Shown: positions 1 to 9,222 of the stretch, piece by piece | Position numbering within the stretch: position 1 is the first letter of the stretch | Layout: the number at the start of each line of letters is the position of its first letter | Source of the DNA: Arthrobacter alpinus | GTDB lineage: Bacteria; Actinomycetota; Actinomycetes; Actinomycetales; Micrococcaceae | NCBI RefSeq assembly: GCF_001294625.1 | Contig: NZ_CP012677.1 | Location: 124,001-188,000, forward strand | DNA length: 64,000 bases | Direction: 5' to 3' | Translations under genes and position numbers: made by a program | Notes under the pieces: model-generated | What the model saw: only the letters and a program-made list of their open reading frames with translations | What the model was told of the DNA's origin: nothing | Databases searched by the model: none

Positions 1-1077
1 CACTGTGGCTTCCTTCAGGGGCGAGAAAGCGGAGAACTTGGTGTTGTAGGCATTGACCACAGCTGGGTCCATGAGGTAACTGACGAAGCGTTTGGCCGCT
101 TCGAGCCTTGGTGTGGAGCGGACGATGGAAAAGGTCATGTCCAAGGTGACTTGAGCCTTTGTTTCAGTCGGATCCTCACTCATGGGCAGGGCAAAAGTAC
201 CCACTTTGAGATCAGGATTGATGGTGGTCAATTCCGACAGTGCCCATGGACCCTGCATGTACATGGCTGCGCCGCCCTTGGCGAAGGCTGCATTGCCATC
301 GGTATAGGATCGGCTGCCAGCATCCTTTTGCATGAAGCCTAAGATTTTCAGGAACTTATCTGTGGCGATTTTGAAATCGCTGCTGAAGGAGACAGTCGGA
401 TCGCTTTTCAAGTCCTCGGCTGTTAGTGGCATGCGTGAGAAGAAATCAGCAAGGTCTACTGTGCCCCCAGATGCATAGCCATAGGGTTGGCCCAGCGTCC
501 ACGAGTCTTTGAATGTGCCGTAGATGGGCGTCAGACCGGCAGCTTGGAAGGTAGTGCAGGCTCCCAAAAACTCACTCCACGTGGTGGGCACGTCGACACC
601 GTGCTGGTCAAACAGTGCCTTGTTGTAGATGACGCCAGCTGCTGCCAGTGAGAAGGGCAGCGCACTCAATTCCGAGTCTTGGTATTGCCCGAAGGATTTG
701 ATGAGTTCAAGAGACTTAGGATCTGCCATGGCTGCTGCCGGAAGGTCTGAGAGGTCGGCGAAAATGCCTTTCTTGGTGAAGTCGGCGACTGTCACCGAGT
801 AGGCGTTAGTCACCACATCGGCTGGGTTGTCGCGGATCAATCCTGGAACCCAATTGCCGGCATTAAAGTCCTGAACGACACGGATATCCGGATTCTTTGA
901 CTCGAAGTCCTTGATGAGAGCGTTGAAGTACTCCACGACTTCGGGCTTGTTTTGCTGCAAACGAATGGTGGTGATGGTATCCGCAGAGGTGCCAGAGCAA
1001 GCAGGCAGGGCGAGACCTACTGCAGCGACGGCTGCCATGGACAGCAACTTTCGACGGGTCAGGCCGGAGGGGCTCAC
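1..1077 (-). CDS. ABC transporter substrate-binding lipoprotein (sugar type), 3' end beyond window
   Basis: I translated this by hand because the frame is still open at the window edge. From a GTG at 1077 there are 359 codons with no stop. The N-terminus has a twin-arginine signal (RR at residues 8-9), a hydrophobic stretch and a lipobox ending ALPAC (Cys27), so the product should be a Tat-exported membrane-anchored lipoprotein. The body looks like family 1 solute-binding proteins for sugars, with a segment near 'GNWVPGLI' and the typical 'AMYMQGPWA' late motif. It probably delivers a mono- or oligosaccharide to a permease pair encoded to the left, outside the window. It is transcribed away from the ROK regulator at 1268, its likely controller. 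The start is uncertain: the only good ribosome-binding site lies before an ATG at 1115 in another frame (see next entry). Confidence 0.85.
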   Translation of the reverse strand, partial: MSPSGLTRRKLLSMAAVAAVGLALPACSGTSADTITTIRLQQNKPEVVEYFNALIKDFESKNPDIRVVQDFNAGNWVPGLIRDNPADVVTNAYSVTVADFTKKGIFADLSDLPAAAMADPKSLELIKSFGQYQDSELSALPFSLAAAGVIYNKALFDQHGVDVPTTWSEFLGACTTFQAAGLTPIYGTFKDSWTLGQPYGYASGGTVDLADFFSRMPLTAEDLKSDPTVSFSSDFKIATDKFLKILGFMQKDAGSRSYTDGNAAFAKGGAAMYMQGPWALSELTTINPDLKVGTFALPMSEDPTETKAQVTLDMTFSIVRSTPRLEAAKRFVSYLMDPAVVNAYNTKFSAFSPLKEATV

Positions 1078-1115
1078 AGTACGGTTCCCGCGGAGGATGG
1101 GGAAACAGCCTTCAT
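1074..1115 (-). CDS. possible 13-codon leader ORF, or a frameshifted 5' end of the binding-protein gene
   Basis: A clear ribosome-binding site (AAGGGAG, 1122-1128) sits six bases before an ATG at 1115. That frame encodes MKAVSPSSAGTVL and stops at TGA 1074-1076, which overlaps the GTG start of the binding-protein gene as GTGA. Either a short leader peptide is translationally coupled to the lipoprotein gene, or the real gene starts at 1115 and a one-base change shifted the frame. The sequence cannot decide between these. Confidence 0.35.
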   Translation of the reverse strand: MKAVSPSSAGTVL

Positions 1116-1191
1116 TAAAAACTCCCTTGTTCTTTCGGGCGGGGGTGGATCGCACACGCTGCGCTGATGACAATCCGTCATAAGATTTAGG

Positions 1192-1205
1192 GTCTATATT
1201 TAGAC
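1192..1205. promoter_or_regulatory. candidate ROK operator GTCTA-N4-TAGAC
   Basis: GTCTATATTTAGAC is an inverted repeat (GTCTA/TAGAC, four-base spacer) in the AT-rich gap between the divergent binding-protein and ROK genes. The same arrangement, GTCTACAAATAGAC, is found at 58320-58333 between the PTS EIIA gene and another ROK gene. Assignment to the ROK proteins is inference from position. Confidence 0.55.
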
Positions 1206-1267
1206 TCAAAATTTAATCGCTGTTAGTATTATTCACAACACACGCCTAGACGTCAAGGGGATTTTAT

Positions 1268-2467
1268 TTGGAACTCACTGCAAATGCCCCTCAGCAGCTG
1301 CGTCACACCAACATGGGTGCCGTATTGGCTGTCATGCGGCGCTCTGGCCCGGTCACCGGCACCGACCTCATCGAGGCAACCGGCCTGGCACGCGCAACGG
1401 TTATTGCCGTGTGTGACGATCTGATCCAAGCCGGCTGGGTGCGCGAGTTGGCGCCGCAGAAAATGACAGTGCAGAAGGGCCGTCCAGCAAGAGTGTTCGA
1501 ATTTGATGCGCGAGTCGGAGTCGTTGTTGGCCTAGATTTTGGGTCTGAAAAGACCACTGCACTTGTTGCCGATCTCCGGGGAAATATATTGGCGAAGGCC
1601 ACCGAGAGCCTGGGTGGATTCACGGCCCCGGATGCCGAGCGCCTAGCCACCATCGACAAGGCGCTCCGGAAGGCATTGGCTGACGCCGACGCACGGCACG
1701 CGGACGTCTTGGTTGCTGGTGTGGGCATCGCGGCACCGGTGGACCGCAGCGGCAATATTTCCCACAGCCAACCTTTTTGGGAGAGCTTGGACATCGGCAT
1801 CCAAGAGAACCTGCGTGACCGTTTCGGCTGGCCGGTGCTTTTGGCAAATGACGCTAACCTTGCGGCCATGGCTGAACATTGGATGGGTGTCGGCCGTGGT
1901 GTCAACGACCTGGCCGTCATGTTGGCAGGGGAGCGCATTGGCTTTGGATTCATGGATTCCGGACAGCTATTACATGGCGCCTCCGGGCGCAGTGGTGAAG
2001 TCGGGCTCCTCGACCTGGTCGATGGTGTCGGGACACCAGACGGCATTGCAGCTTTGGCTCGTGACATGGCTGTTGCTGCTTGCAAAAAGGACTCTCCTGC
2101 GACAGTTCTGGCAACGCTGGCCGATAACAGCGAAGTGGGCATCACCGCCGAGGCCGTCTTTGCCGCGGCAGCCCAAGGTGACCTTGTCTCTCAGCAGATA
2201 CTTGATGCCATAGGTAGGCGCATGGGCCGCGTCGTCGCCGTAATGGCAACGTTCATGGATCCGGAACTGGTGGTTATTGGTGGGGCAGTGTCAGCAGCTT
2301 CGAGCATTTTGTTGACACCACTCCGATCGGAACTGGCTCGCTATATGCCCAACCCGCCGAGGGTCGAGGTGTCCACGCTGGGGGACGCAATCGTCACACT
2401 CGGAGCCGTCAGGTTAGCTTTGGACTACGTGGAAAAGCACGCTTTGAACCTGCGCTTGGACGTGTAA
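1268..2467 (+). CDS. ROK family transcriptional regulator
   Basis: This is a 399-residue ROK (repressor, ORF, kinase) protein. Residues about 10-80 form a winged helix-turn-helix ('TGTDLIEATGLARATV'). The rest is the sugar-kinase-like fold with a 'VGLDFGSEKTTALVAD' phosphate-loop-type segment and a late 'MDPELVVIGGAVS' motif. The usual C-x-C-G-x-x-G-C zinc motif is missing; the equivalent region reads 'GRSGEVGLLDLVDG', which suggests a regulator rather than an active kinase. Translation appears to start at TTG 1268, seven bases after AAGGGG. It is divergent from the sugar-binding lipoprotein gene, with a palindrome between them, so it probably represses that importer until a sugar ligand binds. 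Confidence 0.88.
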   Translation: MELTANAPQQLRHTNMGAVLAVMRRSGPVTGTDLIEATGLARATVIAVCDDLIQAGWVRELAPQKMTVQKGRPARVFEFDARVGVVVGLDFGSEKTTALVADLRGNILAKATESLGGFTAPDAERLATIDKALRKALADADARHADVLVAGVGIAAPVDRSGNISHSQPFWESLDIGIQENLRDRFGWPVLLANDANLAAMAEHWMGVGRGVNDLAVMLAGERIGFGFMDSGQLLHGASGRSGEVGLLDLVDGVGTPDGIAALARDMAVAACKKDSPATVLATLADNSEVGITAEAVFAAAAQGDLVSQQILDAIGRRMGRVVAVMATFMDPELVVIGGAVSAASSILLTPLRSELARYMPNPPRVEVSTLGDAIVTLGAVRLALDYVEKHALNLRLDV

Positions 2468-2918
2468 CCCCGAATGTACGCGCTATTTGGCCATCCCCGG
2501 TAACGGTTTTCTTGACGAGAAATTCGTTGGCTGTGGTGCGGTGGATTGCGTCGCGTTCGGCACTACTCATCCAGAACCCGAGTTTGACACTGACCCATCG
2601 TCTGTCGACCGAAGTAGTGGCGACACCGCCAACCGCTCGAATCTAGAATTCGATGCCACGTCGTAGATGATCAGCCAATTAGTCAGTCCCATCAAAGGAA
2701 CCTTTGATAGGATGACGGGCTCTCACCGCTTTGCACTGCAAGTATGCGTTTCTGGACGTTGCCGCTTTACTGGTGGCGTCACCGTATGTGTACTCAACCG
2801 ATCCTATCGGGACAGCAACACGCCCAGGATGAGCGTGGGGTGTGCCAATTGGGGAATGCCGGTGTTGGGTCTTGAGGATTGGTTCGGCGAACACAACAAC
2901 TTGCAGACTTGCTCGGGT
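2468..2918. other. intergenic DNA without a convincing gene
   Basis: No frame here looks coding. A minus-strand stretch at about 2475-2620 reads like a protein tail but has no recognisable family and no start. A perfect inverted repeat (ATCAAAGG-AA-CCTTTGAT) lies at 2691-2708. The short open frames in this stretch look like chance. Confidence 0.5.
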
Positions 2919-3272
2919 GAATCAAGAGTAAAATGAAATGCACACCGTTGGTGTCCTGTTGGCGATGCTCGAGGGCGCGCAGCAGCCAGGCAGGTAGTTC
3001 CCACCACGTCATACAAAACTCATACTTTTGAAGACGCAACAGCGACTATTTAGTATCTTGCATTGTTGCAATCAAAGTATGCAGGAACAGGCCAAAACGG
3101 CTTATCGGCAACCTCGAATGGACCCCTGTTTCGCAAGCGGGGTTCATAAACGTTGATAACTGACGATTGGTTTTCATCGCTCTATATGCTCTGACCTGCG
3201 GTGATAACTATCGTTGCTAGTTCCATGTGGTTGTATTTCTGGCCGTCCAGCGCCGGCTGTTTCGGTTCGAAT
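2919..3272 (+). repeat. dispersed repeat, copy 1 (type A, full length)
   Basis: The copy starts with AATCAAGAGTAAAATGA, continues through CCCACCACGTCATACAAAAC and TTTAGTATCTTGCATTGTTG, then TTCATAAACGTTGATAACTG, and ends TTTCGGTTCGAAT. Close relatives in the same order lie at 14932, 60309 and, with a different 5' part, 12629, 38294 and 47936. The 3' end resembles the T-loop of a tRNA. It has no convincing ORF. The remaining 200 bases to the next gene hold nothing I can identify. Confidence 0.8.
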
Positions 3273-3473
3273 TCGAGTGTCTCCTGGTCTTAGGGCGACC
3301 ACCAGACATTGACCGTCGATGGCTACTCAAACACCAGTACTCGCCTCACGGTCTCATTCGGAGACGATGTCTAAAGCATCCCGGACCATACGAATCGGTG
3401 AATTGCTTGACAAGCCCCTACGCCAGCTTCTGACAGCCCTTGACACACATCGCTGCCGCAGTGGGCGGAGTTG

Positions 3474-4543
3474 TCAGACGTCTGCAGTAGCTCCACAAAA
3501 CCCAAACTCGGTACGAGCCCTAAAAATGGCAAGTCGCCGACGATTCGAGTTGGAGACGTCGTCAATATCGATTGGATATGAATCGAACTCATCCGTGAGG
3601 TGGGCCGCCATTCGCTCTCGTACCTCGATGGAAATCGCGGTTCTCCATTCTTCCGTGTCAAAGCCGAGGTTTTGTCTATTGGTTTCGAATCCGGTCCAAT
3701 TCTCGACATTTACCATCGCGATGGCGACCAACTCAAATGCGGCGACATCTCCGTCGACGATTCGATCGAGCAGCCCGGTGAGTGCCCCCGGACCCTTGGT
3801 TCTGGCGACCAGCGAAAGTCTGAACCTTAGTGATCCAAGTGGCTCGAGTGCAGATCGACCTTCGCCCGCAAGCGCGTCCACGAAATGACCAGTGAAGTCG
3901 GCCAGAATTGCTTTGGTATTCTCATCGCGGATGCTTCCCCACGATGCTCCCACCTGACGCAGGATGTCGAAGCAAAGATCTTCACTGAAGCGCTCAAGGA
4001 GTCCATCGCGAGTGAACTCGCCGGCACCATAGCCACGTAGAACCTCGTCGGACAACCAGTCAAGAATAATGTCGACCGTTGACTCCCGATCGTTTCGGCT
4101 GGACTCGACGCGTTTGTACTCGACGAGGAGGAACATGACGAGTTTTTCTACTGCGTCATTCCCACCCAAGAGTGTCCTACGGTGTTCGTGGAGCTTGTTG
4201 AAAGCGAGTCGTGCTATTGAGGGGTGGGCGGTTGTAATTGTCTCCAAGACGGCCGTCTCCGCCATGTCGTCAGGCTCTCTGCTCAGCAACGAAGAGATTG
4301 CTCGAGCCACCATCACGTCTGAGACGTCGTTTTCCGGAACGCCCAGGCTGTAGTAGCGCTCGGTGTAGAGCCAGTTGGAGAACGCTTGTGGGTGAAGTAC
4401 ATCGCGACGCGGAGCCTGAATTTCCGGGAAGAGAAAGCAGACGCTGTCCCATGCGCCTGTGATGTCAGTTGGGTCTGCCCAAGTTTCAGATGGCCCACTG
4501 GATCCGGCGGGGTCCGTAAAAACTGCTGGATAGCACCTTGTTG
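3474..4543 (-). pseudogene. C-terminal part of a KAP-like P-loop NTPase, 5'-truncated
   Basis: The longest frame with a start codon is 280 residues (GTG 4316 to stop 3474). Coding-like sequence continues upstream without a start to about 4540, adding about 70 residues. That stretch includes 'VCFLFPEIQAPRRDVLHP' and 'RYYSLGVPENDVSDVM', which resemble the region after the NTPase domain of KAP-family proteins (HP..F.RYF, GVPE.DV). No Walker A or B motif is present, so the catalytic N-terminus is missing. The open frame runs in another frame into the end of the VOC gene at 4544, which is probably the truncation point. Repeat copy 1 lies just beyond its 3' end. Full-length KAP NTPases often occur in defence or accessory loci, but this one is unlikely to work. 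The family call is from motif memory only. Confidence 0.5.
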
Positions 4544-4912
4544 TTAACGGGAGATCTGTTGAAGAGCCCAGGAATTCCCGTCGGGATCGCTGAAGTAGGC
4601 GTAACGGACGCCCCCGCCCATATCGCTGACCTCGGACACCTCTACCCCGGTGCCAAGAAGTGTCCGGCGGATGGTGTCAAGATCATCCACCACTAAATGC
4701 AAGCCATGGACTGGTGCTGCTGTGGGATCGCTGATACCCACGCCAACAACAATGGAGCACGCTGATCCGGGGGGTGTCAGCTGGACCACGCGCATGCCGT
4801 TGCCGGGCTCAATGTCATGATCTAGTTTGAAACCCACTTGATCAATGTAGAACGCTTTGCTGCGGTCAACATCCGTTGAAGGCAGCGGAACCAATTCCAA
4901 ACGCATGTCCAT
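4544..4912 (-). CDS. VOC superfamily (glyoxalase/bleomycin-resistance type) protein
   Basis: This is a 122-residue single VOC domain with two beta-alpha-beta modules. It starts 'MRLELVPLPSTDVDRSKAFY', has the mid-domain 'VHGLHLVVDDLDTI', and ends with the typical 'YFSDPDGNSWALQQ' signature. A good ribosome-binding site (AAGGAG, five bases before ATG 4910-4912) fixes the start. VOC proteins use a metal in a cupped beta-sheet for isomerisation, dioxygenation or drug binding, and the substrate cannot be told from sequence. It lies just downstream of treZ on the same strand with about 120 bases between, so it may be a separate unit. Its 3' end abuts the truncated NTPase-like gene. Confidence 0.85.
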   Translation of the reverse strand: MDMRLELVPLPSTDVDRSKAFYIDQVGFKLDHDIEPGNGMRVVQLTPPGSACSIVVGVGISDPTAAPVHGLHLVVDDLDTIRRTLLGTGVEVSEVSDMGGGVRYAYFSDPDGNSWALQQISR

Positions 4913-5031
4913 GGGAACTCCTTACTAACGGCAAAATTTGAGAAATGTCTACAGGGCTTGATTGCCTCACTGCCATGGTAATCACTAGAGGCAAGTAGAC
5001 GCTGCCAGTACACTTTCTTCGAGGGGATGAC

Positions 5032-6819
5032 TTAGTGATCCGCCACGATGGCCGCGCTGTAACCCGGCAATGTCAACGCGGGCTCGGAACCAGCACCAGC
5101 TAGCTGGGTCCCGCCGTCAGTGGCTAACAGTAGATGCTGTCCATGGACAGGCACGTCCACCATTGTGGTGGAAAAATTCAGGCCCACACTGATCCCGCCC
5201 CTGCGCAATACCAGCCACTTCGCGTCCTCGTCAAAGCGGACCGAGGTGGCAGCAAAGTCCGGCTGGCTGAGTTCGGGGGTGGAACTCCGCAAAGAGATCA
5301 GCCTCTTGTACAAGTCTAAAAGCCGCGCATGATCGCCGTGGGAGACTTCTGACCATTTGAGCTTGGATCGGGTGAACGTCTCAGGGTCCTGCGGGTTGGG
5401 GACCACCGTTGGGTCCCATCCCATAGCCGCGAACTCTTCCAAACGACCCTTCGCAGTGGCTTCAGCCAGCGCCGGCTCGGGATGGGAGGTAAAGAATTGC
5501 CACGGCGTGCTGGCCCCAAATTCCTCCCCCATGAACAGCATGGGTGTGAAGGGCGAAGCCAGTGTTGCCACAGCGGCGAGCGCTAGCTGCCCGTACTCCA
5601 GAGTCTGTGACAAACGATCACCGGCTGCACGGTTGCCGATCTGATCATGATTCTGATTGCAGACCACCAAGGCGGAGGGATGCACCACCTTTTTGTCGAT
5701 CTCCCGGCCGTGATGGCGGCCCCGGAAACTGGAGTAGCTCCCGTTGTGAAAGAAGCCCTCCTGTAATACCTTGGCAAGCGCTCCCACTGAATCAAAATCG
5801 GCGTAGTAACCCGCTGTCTCGCCGCTGACATTGACATGTACGGCATGATGGAAGTCATCACTCCATTGCGCTCGCAGCCCGTTGCCATTTTCCGATCGCG
5901 GATACAGCAGCCTTGGATCGTTGAGATCTGATTCTGCGATCATGGACACAGCCCGGCCGGTCTCGGCAGAGATGGCCTGGGACATTTCTCCCAGCTCTTC
6001 AAGAAGGGGCCGTGCCCGCTCATCCTGCAACGCGTGGACGGCGTCCAGCCGCAGGCCATCCACATGGAAGTCCCGCAGCCACATAGCAGCGTTTTGAAGA
6101 ATGTAGCTCCGGACAGTGTCCGATCCCGGTCCGTCCAAATTCACGCAATCGCCCCAAGAGTTGCCGGCACCCTCTTTGAGGTAGGGGCCAAAACGGGGAA
6201 GGTAGTTCCCGCTGGGACCTAAATGGTTGTACACCACGTCTTGGATGACGCCGATCCCTGCCCTGTGTGCCGCATCGACAAAGCGCTGGTAGGCGGCCGG
6301 GCCGCCATAGCCCTCATGGACCGCATACCAGAGCACGCCGTCGTATCCCCAGTTGTGTGTGCCGTTAAAGTCATTGACTGGGAGCATTTCAATGAAGTCA
6401 ATGCCGAGCTCTGTCAGGTAATCCAGCTTCTGCGCTGCCGCATCCAACGTGCCCGCATCGGTGAACGTGCCAAGGTGCAGTTCATAAATCACCGCACCGG
6501 TCAGCTCCCGGCCGTGCCAGTGACCGTCCTTCCACGGGTGCGCGGTGGGATCGAAAGTGCGCGAGAGCGAATGGACACCGTTGGGCTGCCGGCGGGACCG
6601 CGGATCCGGCAGGGGAGTGCTGTCCCCGTCCAACAGGTAGCCGTAGTCCACCTCGGCGCCCGTGGGGGCACCGTGACAGGTCCACCAGCCCTCATCCCCG
6701 GCTGGCTCGTCGCTGCACCGGGTCATGACATGTTCGTTCCCGTCAGCGCGCAGAATCACAGTATCTGCGGCCGGAGCCCACACATCGAAGCGTCCGCGCT
6801 CTGTTCCCTGGTGGTTCAA
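5032..6819 (-). CDS. treZ: malto-oligosyltrehalose trehalohydrolase
   Basis: TreZ (GH13, 595 residues, normal length) releases free trehalose from maltooligosyltrehalose in the cytoplasm, the last step of the TreY-TreZ route. An N-terminal CBM48-like domain occupies about residues 1-100. The (beta/alpha)8 barrel shows '[14 protein letters not shown]' with nucleophile Asp259, 'IAESDLND' with acid/base Glu296, and 'NHDQIGN' with Asp392. Translation probably starts at TTG 6819, six bases after AAGGAG. It is the third gene of the treX-treY-treZ operon, 27 bases after treY. The family and pathway assignment is secure. Confidence 0.97.
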   Translation of the reverse strand: MNHQGTERGRFDVWAPAADTVILRADGNEHVMTRCSDEPAGDEGWWTCHGAPTGAEVDYGYLLDGDSTPLPDPRSRRQPNGVHSLSRTFDPTAHPWKDGHWHGRELTGAVIYELHLGTFTDAGTLDAAAQKLDYLTELGIDFIEMLPVNDFNGTHNWGYDGVLWYAVHEGYGGPAAYQRFVDAAHRAGIGVIQDVVYNHLGPSGNYLPRFGPYLKEGAGNSWGDCVNLDGPGSDTVRSYILQNAAMWLRDFHVDGLRLDAVHALQDERARPLLEELGEMSQAISAETGRAVSMIAESDLNDPRLLYPRSENGNGLRAQWSDDFHHAVHVNVSGETAGYYADFDSVGALAKVLQEGFFHNGSYSSFRGRHHGREIDKKVVHPSALVVCNQNHDQIGNRAAGDRLSQTLEYGQLALAAVATLASPFTPMLFMGEEFGASTPWQFFTSHPEPALAEATAKGRLEEFAAMGWDPTVVPNPQDPETFTRSKLKWSEVSHGDHARLLDLYKRLISLRSSTPELSQPDFAATSVRFDEDAKWLVLRRGGISVGLNFSTTMVDVPVHGQHLLLATDGGTQLAGAGSEPALTLPGYSAAIVADH

Positions 6820-6846
6820 GGCACTCTCCTTTTCACTCTTGAGGGA

Positions 6847-9222
6847 TTAAACGGGGGTAGCGGCGGGGGCCAGGCCACCTGATAGCGGCTCGAGGTGGCT
6901 CTCGGGTTTCAGGAGGGCCACGGGGTGGCTGGAAAGGATGTCTCCTACGGGTACCTCGCCTGCCGTGAAGCTGCGGCCCGTCAGCTCATCAGACATAGTG
7001 CTGGCTAGGTGGATGTAAGTCTCTTGCCAGCCACCCATTTGTTTCAGCCCATGGGGAAGCCTGGTTGCCAGTGTCAGTGCACCTTGGCCGTCACCGCCGT
7101 CGCGGCTGAAGGCCAGCAGGTGTTTCGCTGCCGGACCTTGGGCATACACGGGGGTGTAGCCGCCAAACAACTGCGGGTAAGTGCGGCGCAGCCGAAGCGC
7201 ACGCGAGGTCACCAGCAGCTTTGTTTGCTCCCCAGCGGCCGACGCCGGCAACGAGCCTTCGTCCAGCTGCTCTAGCATCCGCTGGCGTGCGCGGAAATCG
7301 ACGGGCCGGCGGTTGTCCGGGTCCGTGAGGGAACGGTCCCACAGCTCAGTACCCTGATAGACGTCCGGAACGCCGGGCATAGTGAGCTGAACAATTTTTG
7401 CGGAGAGAGAATTGGATGCCCCATAGGGCTCCAACAAGGCAACCAGCGTCTCCAGCTCGCGGTGCGCCTGCGGGTTGTCGAAGGCAGCATCAACCACCTC
7501 CGCCAACCGCTCCTCGAAGCTCTCCTTCGGGTGTGCCCAATCGGTTGATTTCCCGGCTTCACGGGCTGCCTTTTCAGCGTAAGCGTGAAGCCTGCCGCGG
7601 TCCGCCGGCCAGACACCGGCTATGGCCTGCCAGAGCAAATTGGCCAGCGGTCCGTCAGGCAGCGGAGCCAAGTCCTGCATGCGCTGCACAAACTGCCCCC
7701 ACACAGCCGGCAGTTCCGCCAAAACAGAAATCCTGGCCCGAGTATCCTCGCTGCGTTTGGTGTCATGGGTGCTCAACGTTGTCATAGATAGCGGGATTCG
7801 CTCCTGACGGCGGCGCATCCGGGCGTGGAATTCTGCCGGTGGGATGGCGAACTCCGTGGGGTCCGCCCCCACCTCCGTCAAAGTGCCCAAGCGGTTGTGG
7901 CGGAAGAAGGCGGTGTCCTCCACCCCTTTGGCCATGACCATACCGGAGGTTTGTTGGAAGCGGCGGCCCAGCTCAGCGCCGTCGTCCGGGCCCACCTCCA
8001 GCAGCAGCGGCAAAAGGATCCCCACCGCATCCTGGAGGTCGGGGCGCCTGCGGGCAGCCTCCTCGCACGCCACCTGCAAAATCTGCACACCCTCTGGCAG
8101 GTACGTCCGGTAGATGGGGAAGCAGGCGATGATTTCAGAGAGCACATCAGCCCAGTGCTCAACACCCAATCTGGTATTCCCCGGCACCAGCCGGGCCAAC
8201 CGCAGCATTTCCGAGTGCAATATTCCATCCGTGACCCGCCGCTTGGTGCCGTGGATGGTCTCCTCGTAGTCCGGTATTGGACCGCCGCGCAGCGTGGCAC
8301 TGACAGCATTGATGCCCGGCTGCCCGGTGTTGTCAATGAAAACCCGGTCTATGTCCGCCAAAGCGTCGTAGCCCGTAGTGCCCTCGCAATCGAAACTTTG
8401 GAGAAGATCCTCGCCCGGCTCGAGGATCTTCTCCACCAGCACATACCTGCCGCCAATTCCCTCCCTGAGCCGGTGCAAGTAACCTTCCGGATCAGCCAGA
8501 CCGTCGGGATGGTCGATGCGCAGCCCATCCACCAGATCCTCATCAAACCAGCGCAAAATCTCCTGGTGGGACTGGGCAAAAATCTCCGGGTCCTCTACAC
8601 GCAGACCGGCCAGCGAGTTCACGGCGAAGAACCTGCGGTAGTTCAAGTCAAAGTCTGCCCGGCGCCACCCGATCAACTCGTAGTGCTGCCGGTCATGAAC
8701 CTGGGCCGGCGTCTGGCCCTCCGAGAAAGTGCCCTGTGCTAGCGGGAAGCGGTGCTCGTAATAGCAGAGCTCGCCATCTTTGATCTCAAGGACATCAACA
8801 TCTTGATCATCTTCAAGAATGGGGATGCGGATCCGTCCCGCTCCGGCCGCCCAGTCGACGTCGAACGCGCTGGCCCACGGCGAGTCCTGCCCCTCTTTCA
8901 GGAGGGACCACCACCAGGGGTTCGCCTTGGGTGTTGCTACCCCCATGTGATTGGGCACAATGTCCACCAGCACGCCAAGACCGGCCTCGCGCGCCGCCTG
9001 GGAGAGAGCAATCAGCCCCTCCGGACCGCCACGGTCGGCATCAATGGTGGAGGTGTCCGTGACGTCGTACCCGTGTTTTGAGCCCTTCTCCGCCGTCAAA
9101 ATGGGGGAGAGATACACCCAATCCACACCCAGCAACTTCAGGTAAGGCACGGTGTTGGCCGCATCAACCAAGGTGAAGTCGGCGTTCAGTTGCAGCCGGT
9201 ACGTAGAAGAGGGCGAACTCAT
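6847..9222 (-). CDS. treY: malto-oligosyltrehalose synthase
   Basis: TreY (GH13, 791 residues) isomerises the reducing-end alpha-1,4 bond of maltodextrins to alpha-1,1, giving maltooligosyltrehalose for TreZ. It begins '[16 protein letters not shown]' as usual for the family. The barrel shows 'IVPNHMG', '[14 protein letters not shown]' with nucleophile Asp237, and '[11 protein letters not shown]' with Glu264. The ATG start overlaps the stop of treX by four bases (ATGA), so the two are translationally coupled. Length and motif order match complete TreY proteins, and no damage is seen. Confidence 0.97.
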   Translation of the reverse strand: MSSPSSTYRLQLNADFTLVDAANTVPYLKLLGVDWVYLSPILTAEKGSKHGYDVTDTSTIDADRGGPEGLIALSQAAREAGLGVLVDIVPNHMGVATPKANPWWWSLLKEGQDSPWASAFDVDWAAGAGRIRIPILEDDQDVDVLEIKDGELCYYEHRFPLAQGTFSEGQTPAQVHDRQHYELIGWRRADFDLNYRRFFAVNSLAGLRVEDPEIFAQSHQEILRWFDEDLVDGLRIDHPDGLADPEGYLHRLREGIGGRYVLVEKILEPGEDLLQSFDCEGTTGYDALADIDRVFIDNTGQPGINAVSATLRGGPIPDYEETIHGTKRRVTDGILHSEMLRLARLVPGNTRLGVEHWADVLSEIIACFPIYRTYLPEGVQILQVACEEAARRRPDLQDAVGILLPLLLEVGPDDGAELGRRFQQTSGMVMAKGVEDTAFFRHNRLGTLTEVGADPTEFAIPPAEFHARMRRRQERIPLSMTTLSTHDTKRSEDTRARISVLAELPAVWGQFVQRMQDLAPLPDGPLANLLWQAIAGVWPADRGRLHAYAEKAAREAGKSTDWAHPKESFEERLAEVVDAAFDNPQAHRELETLVALLEPYGASNSLSAKIVQLTMPGVPDVYQGTELWDRSLTDPDNRRPVDFRARQRMLEQLDEGSLPASAAGEQTKLLVTSRALRLRRTYPQLFGGYTPVYAQGPAAKHLLAFSRDGGDGQGALTLATRLPHGLKQMGGWQETYIHLASTMSDELTGRSFTAGEVPVGDILSSHPVALLKPESHLEPLSGGLAPAATPV

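Noticed and set aside
1303..2145. Long frames antisense to the ROK, trehalose and transporter genes (for example 1303-2145 and 7825-8742).
   Set aside because: They are shadows of strongly supported genes on the other strand in GC-rich DNA.
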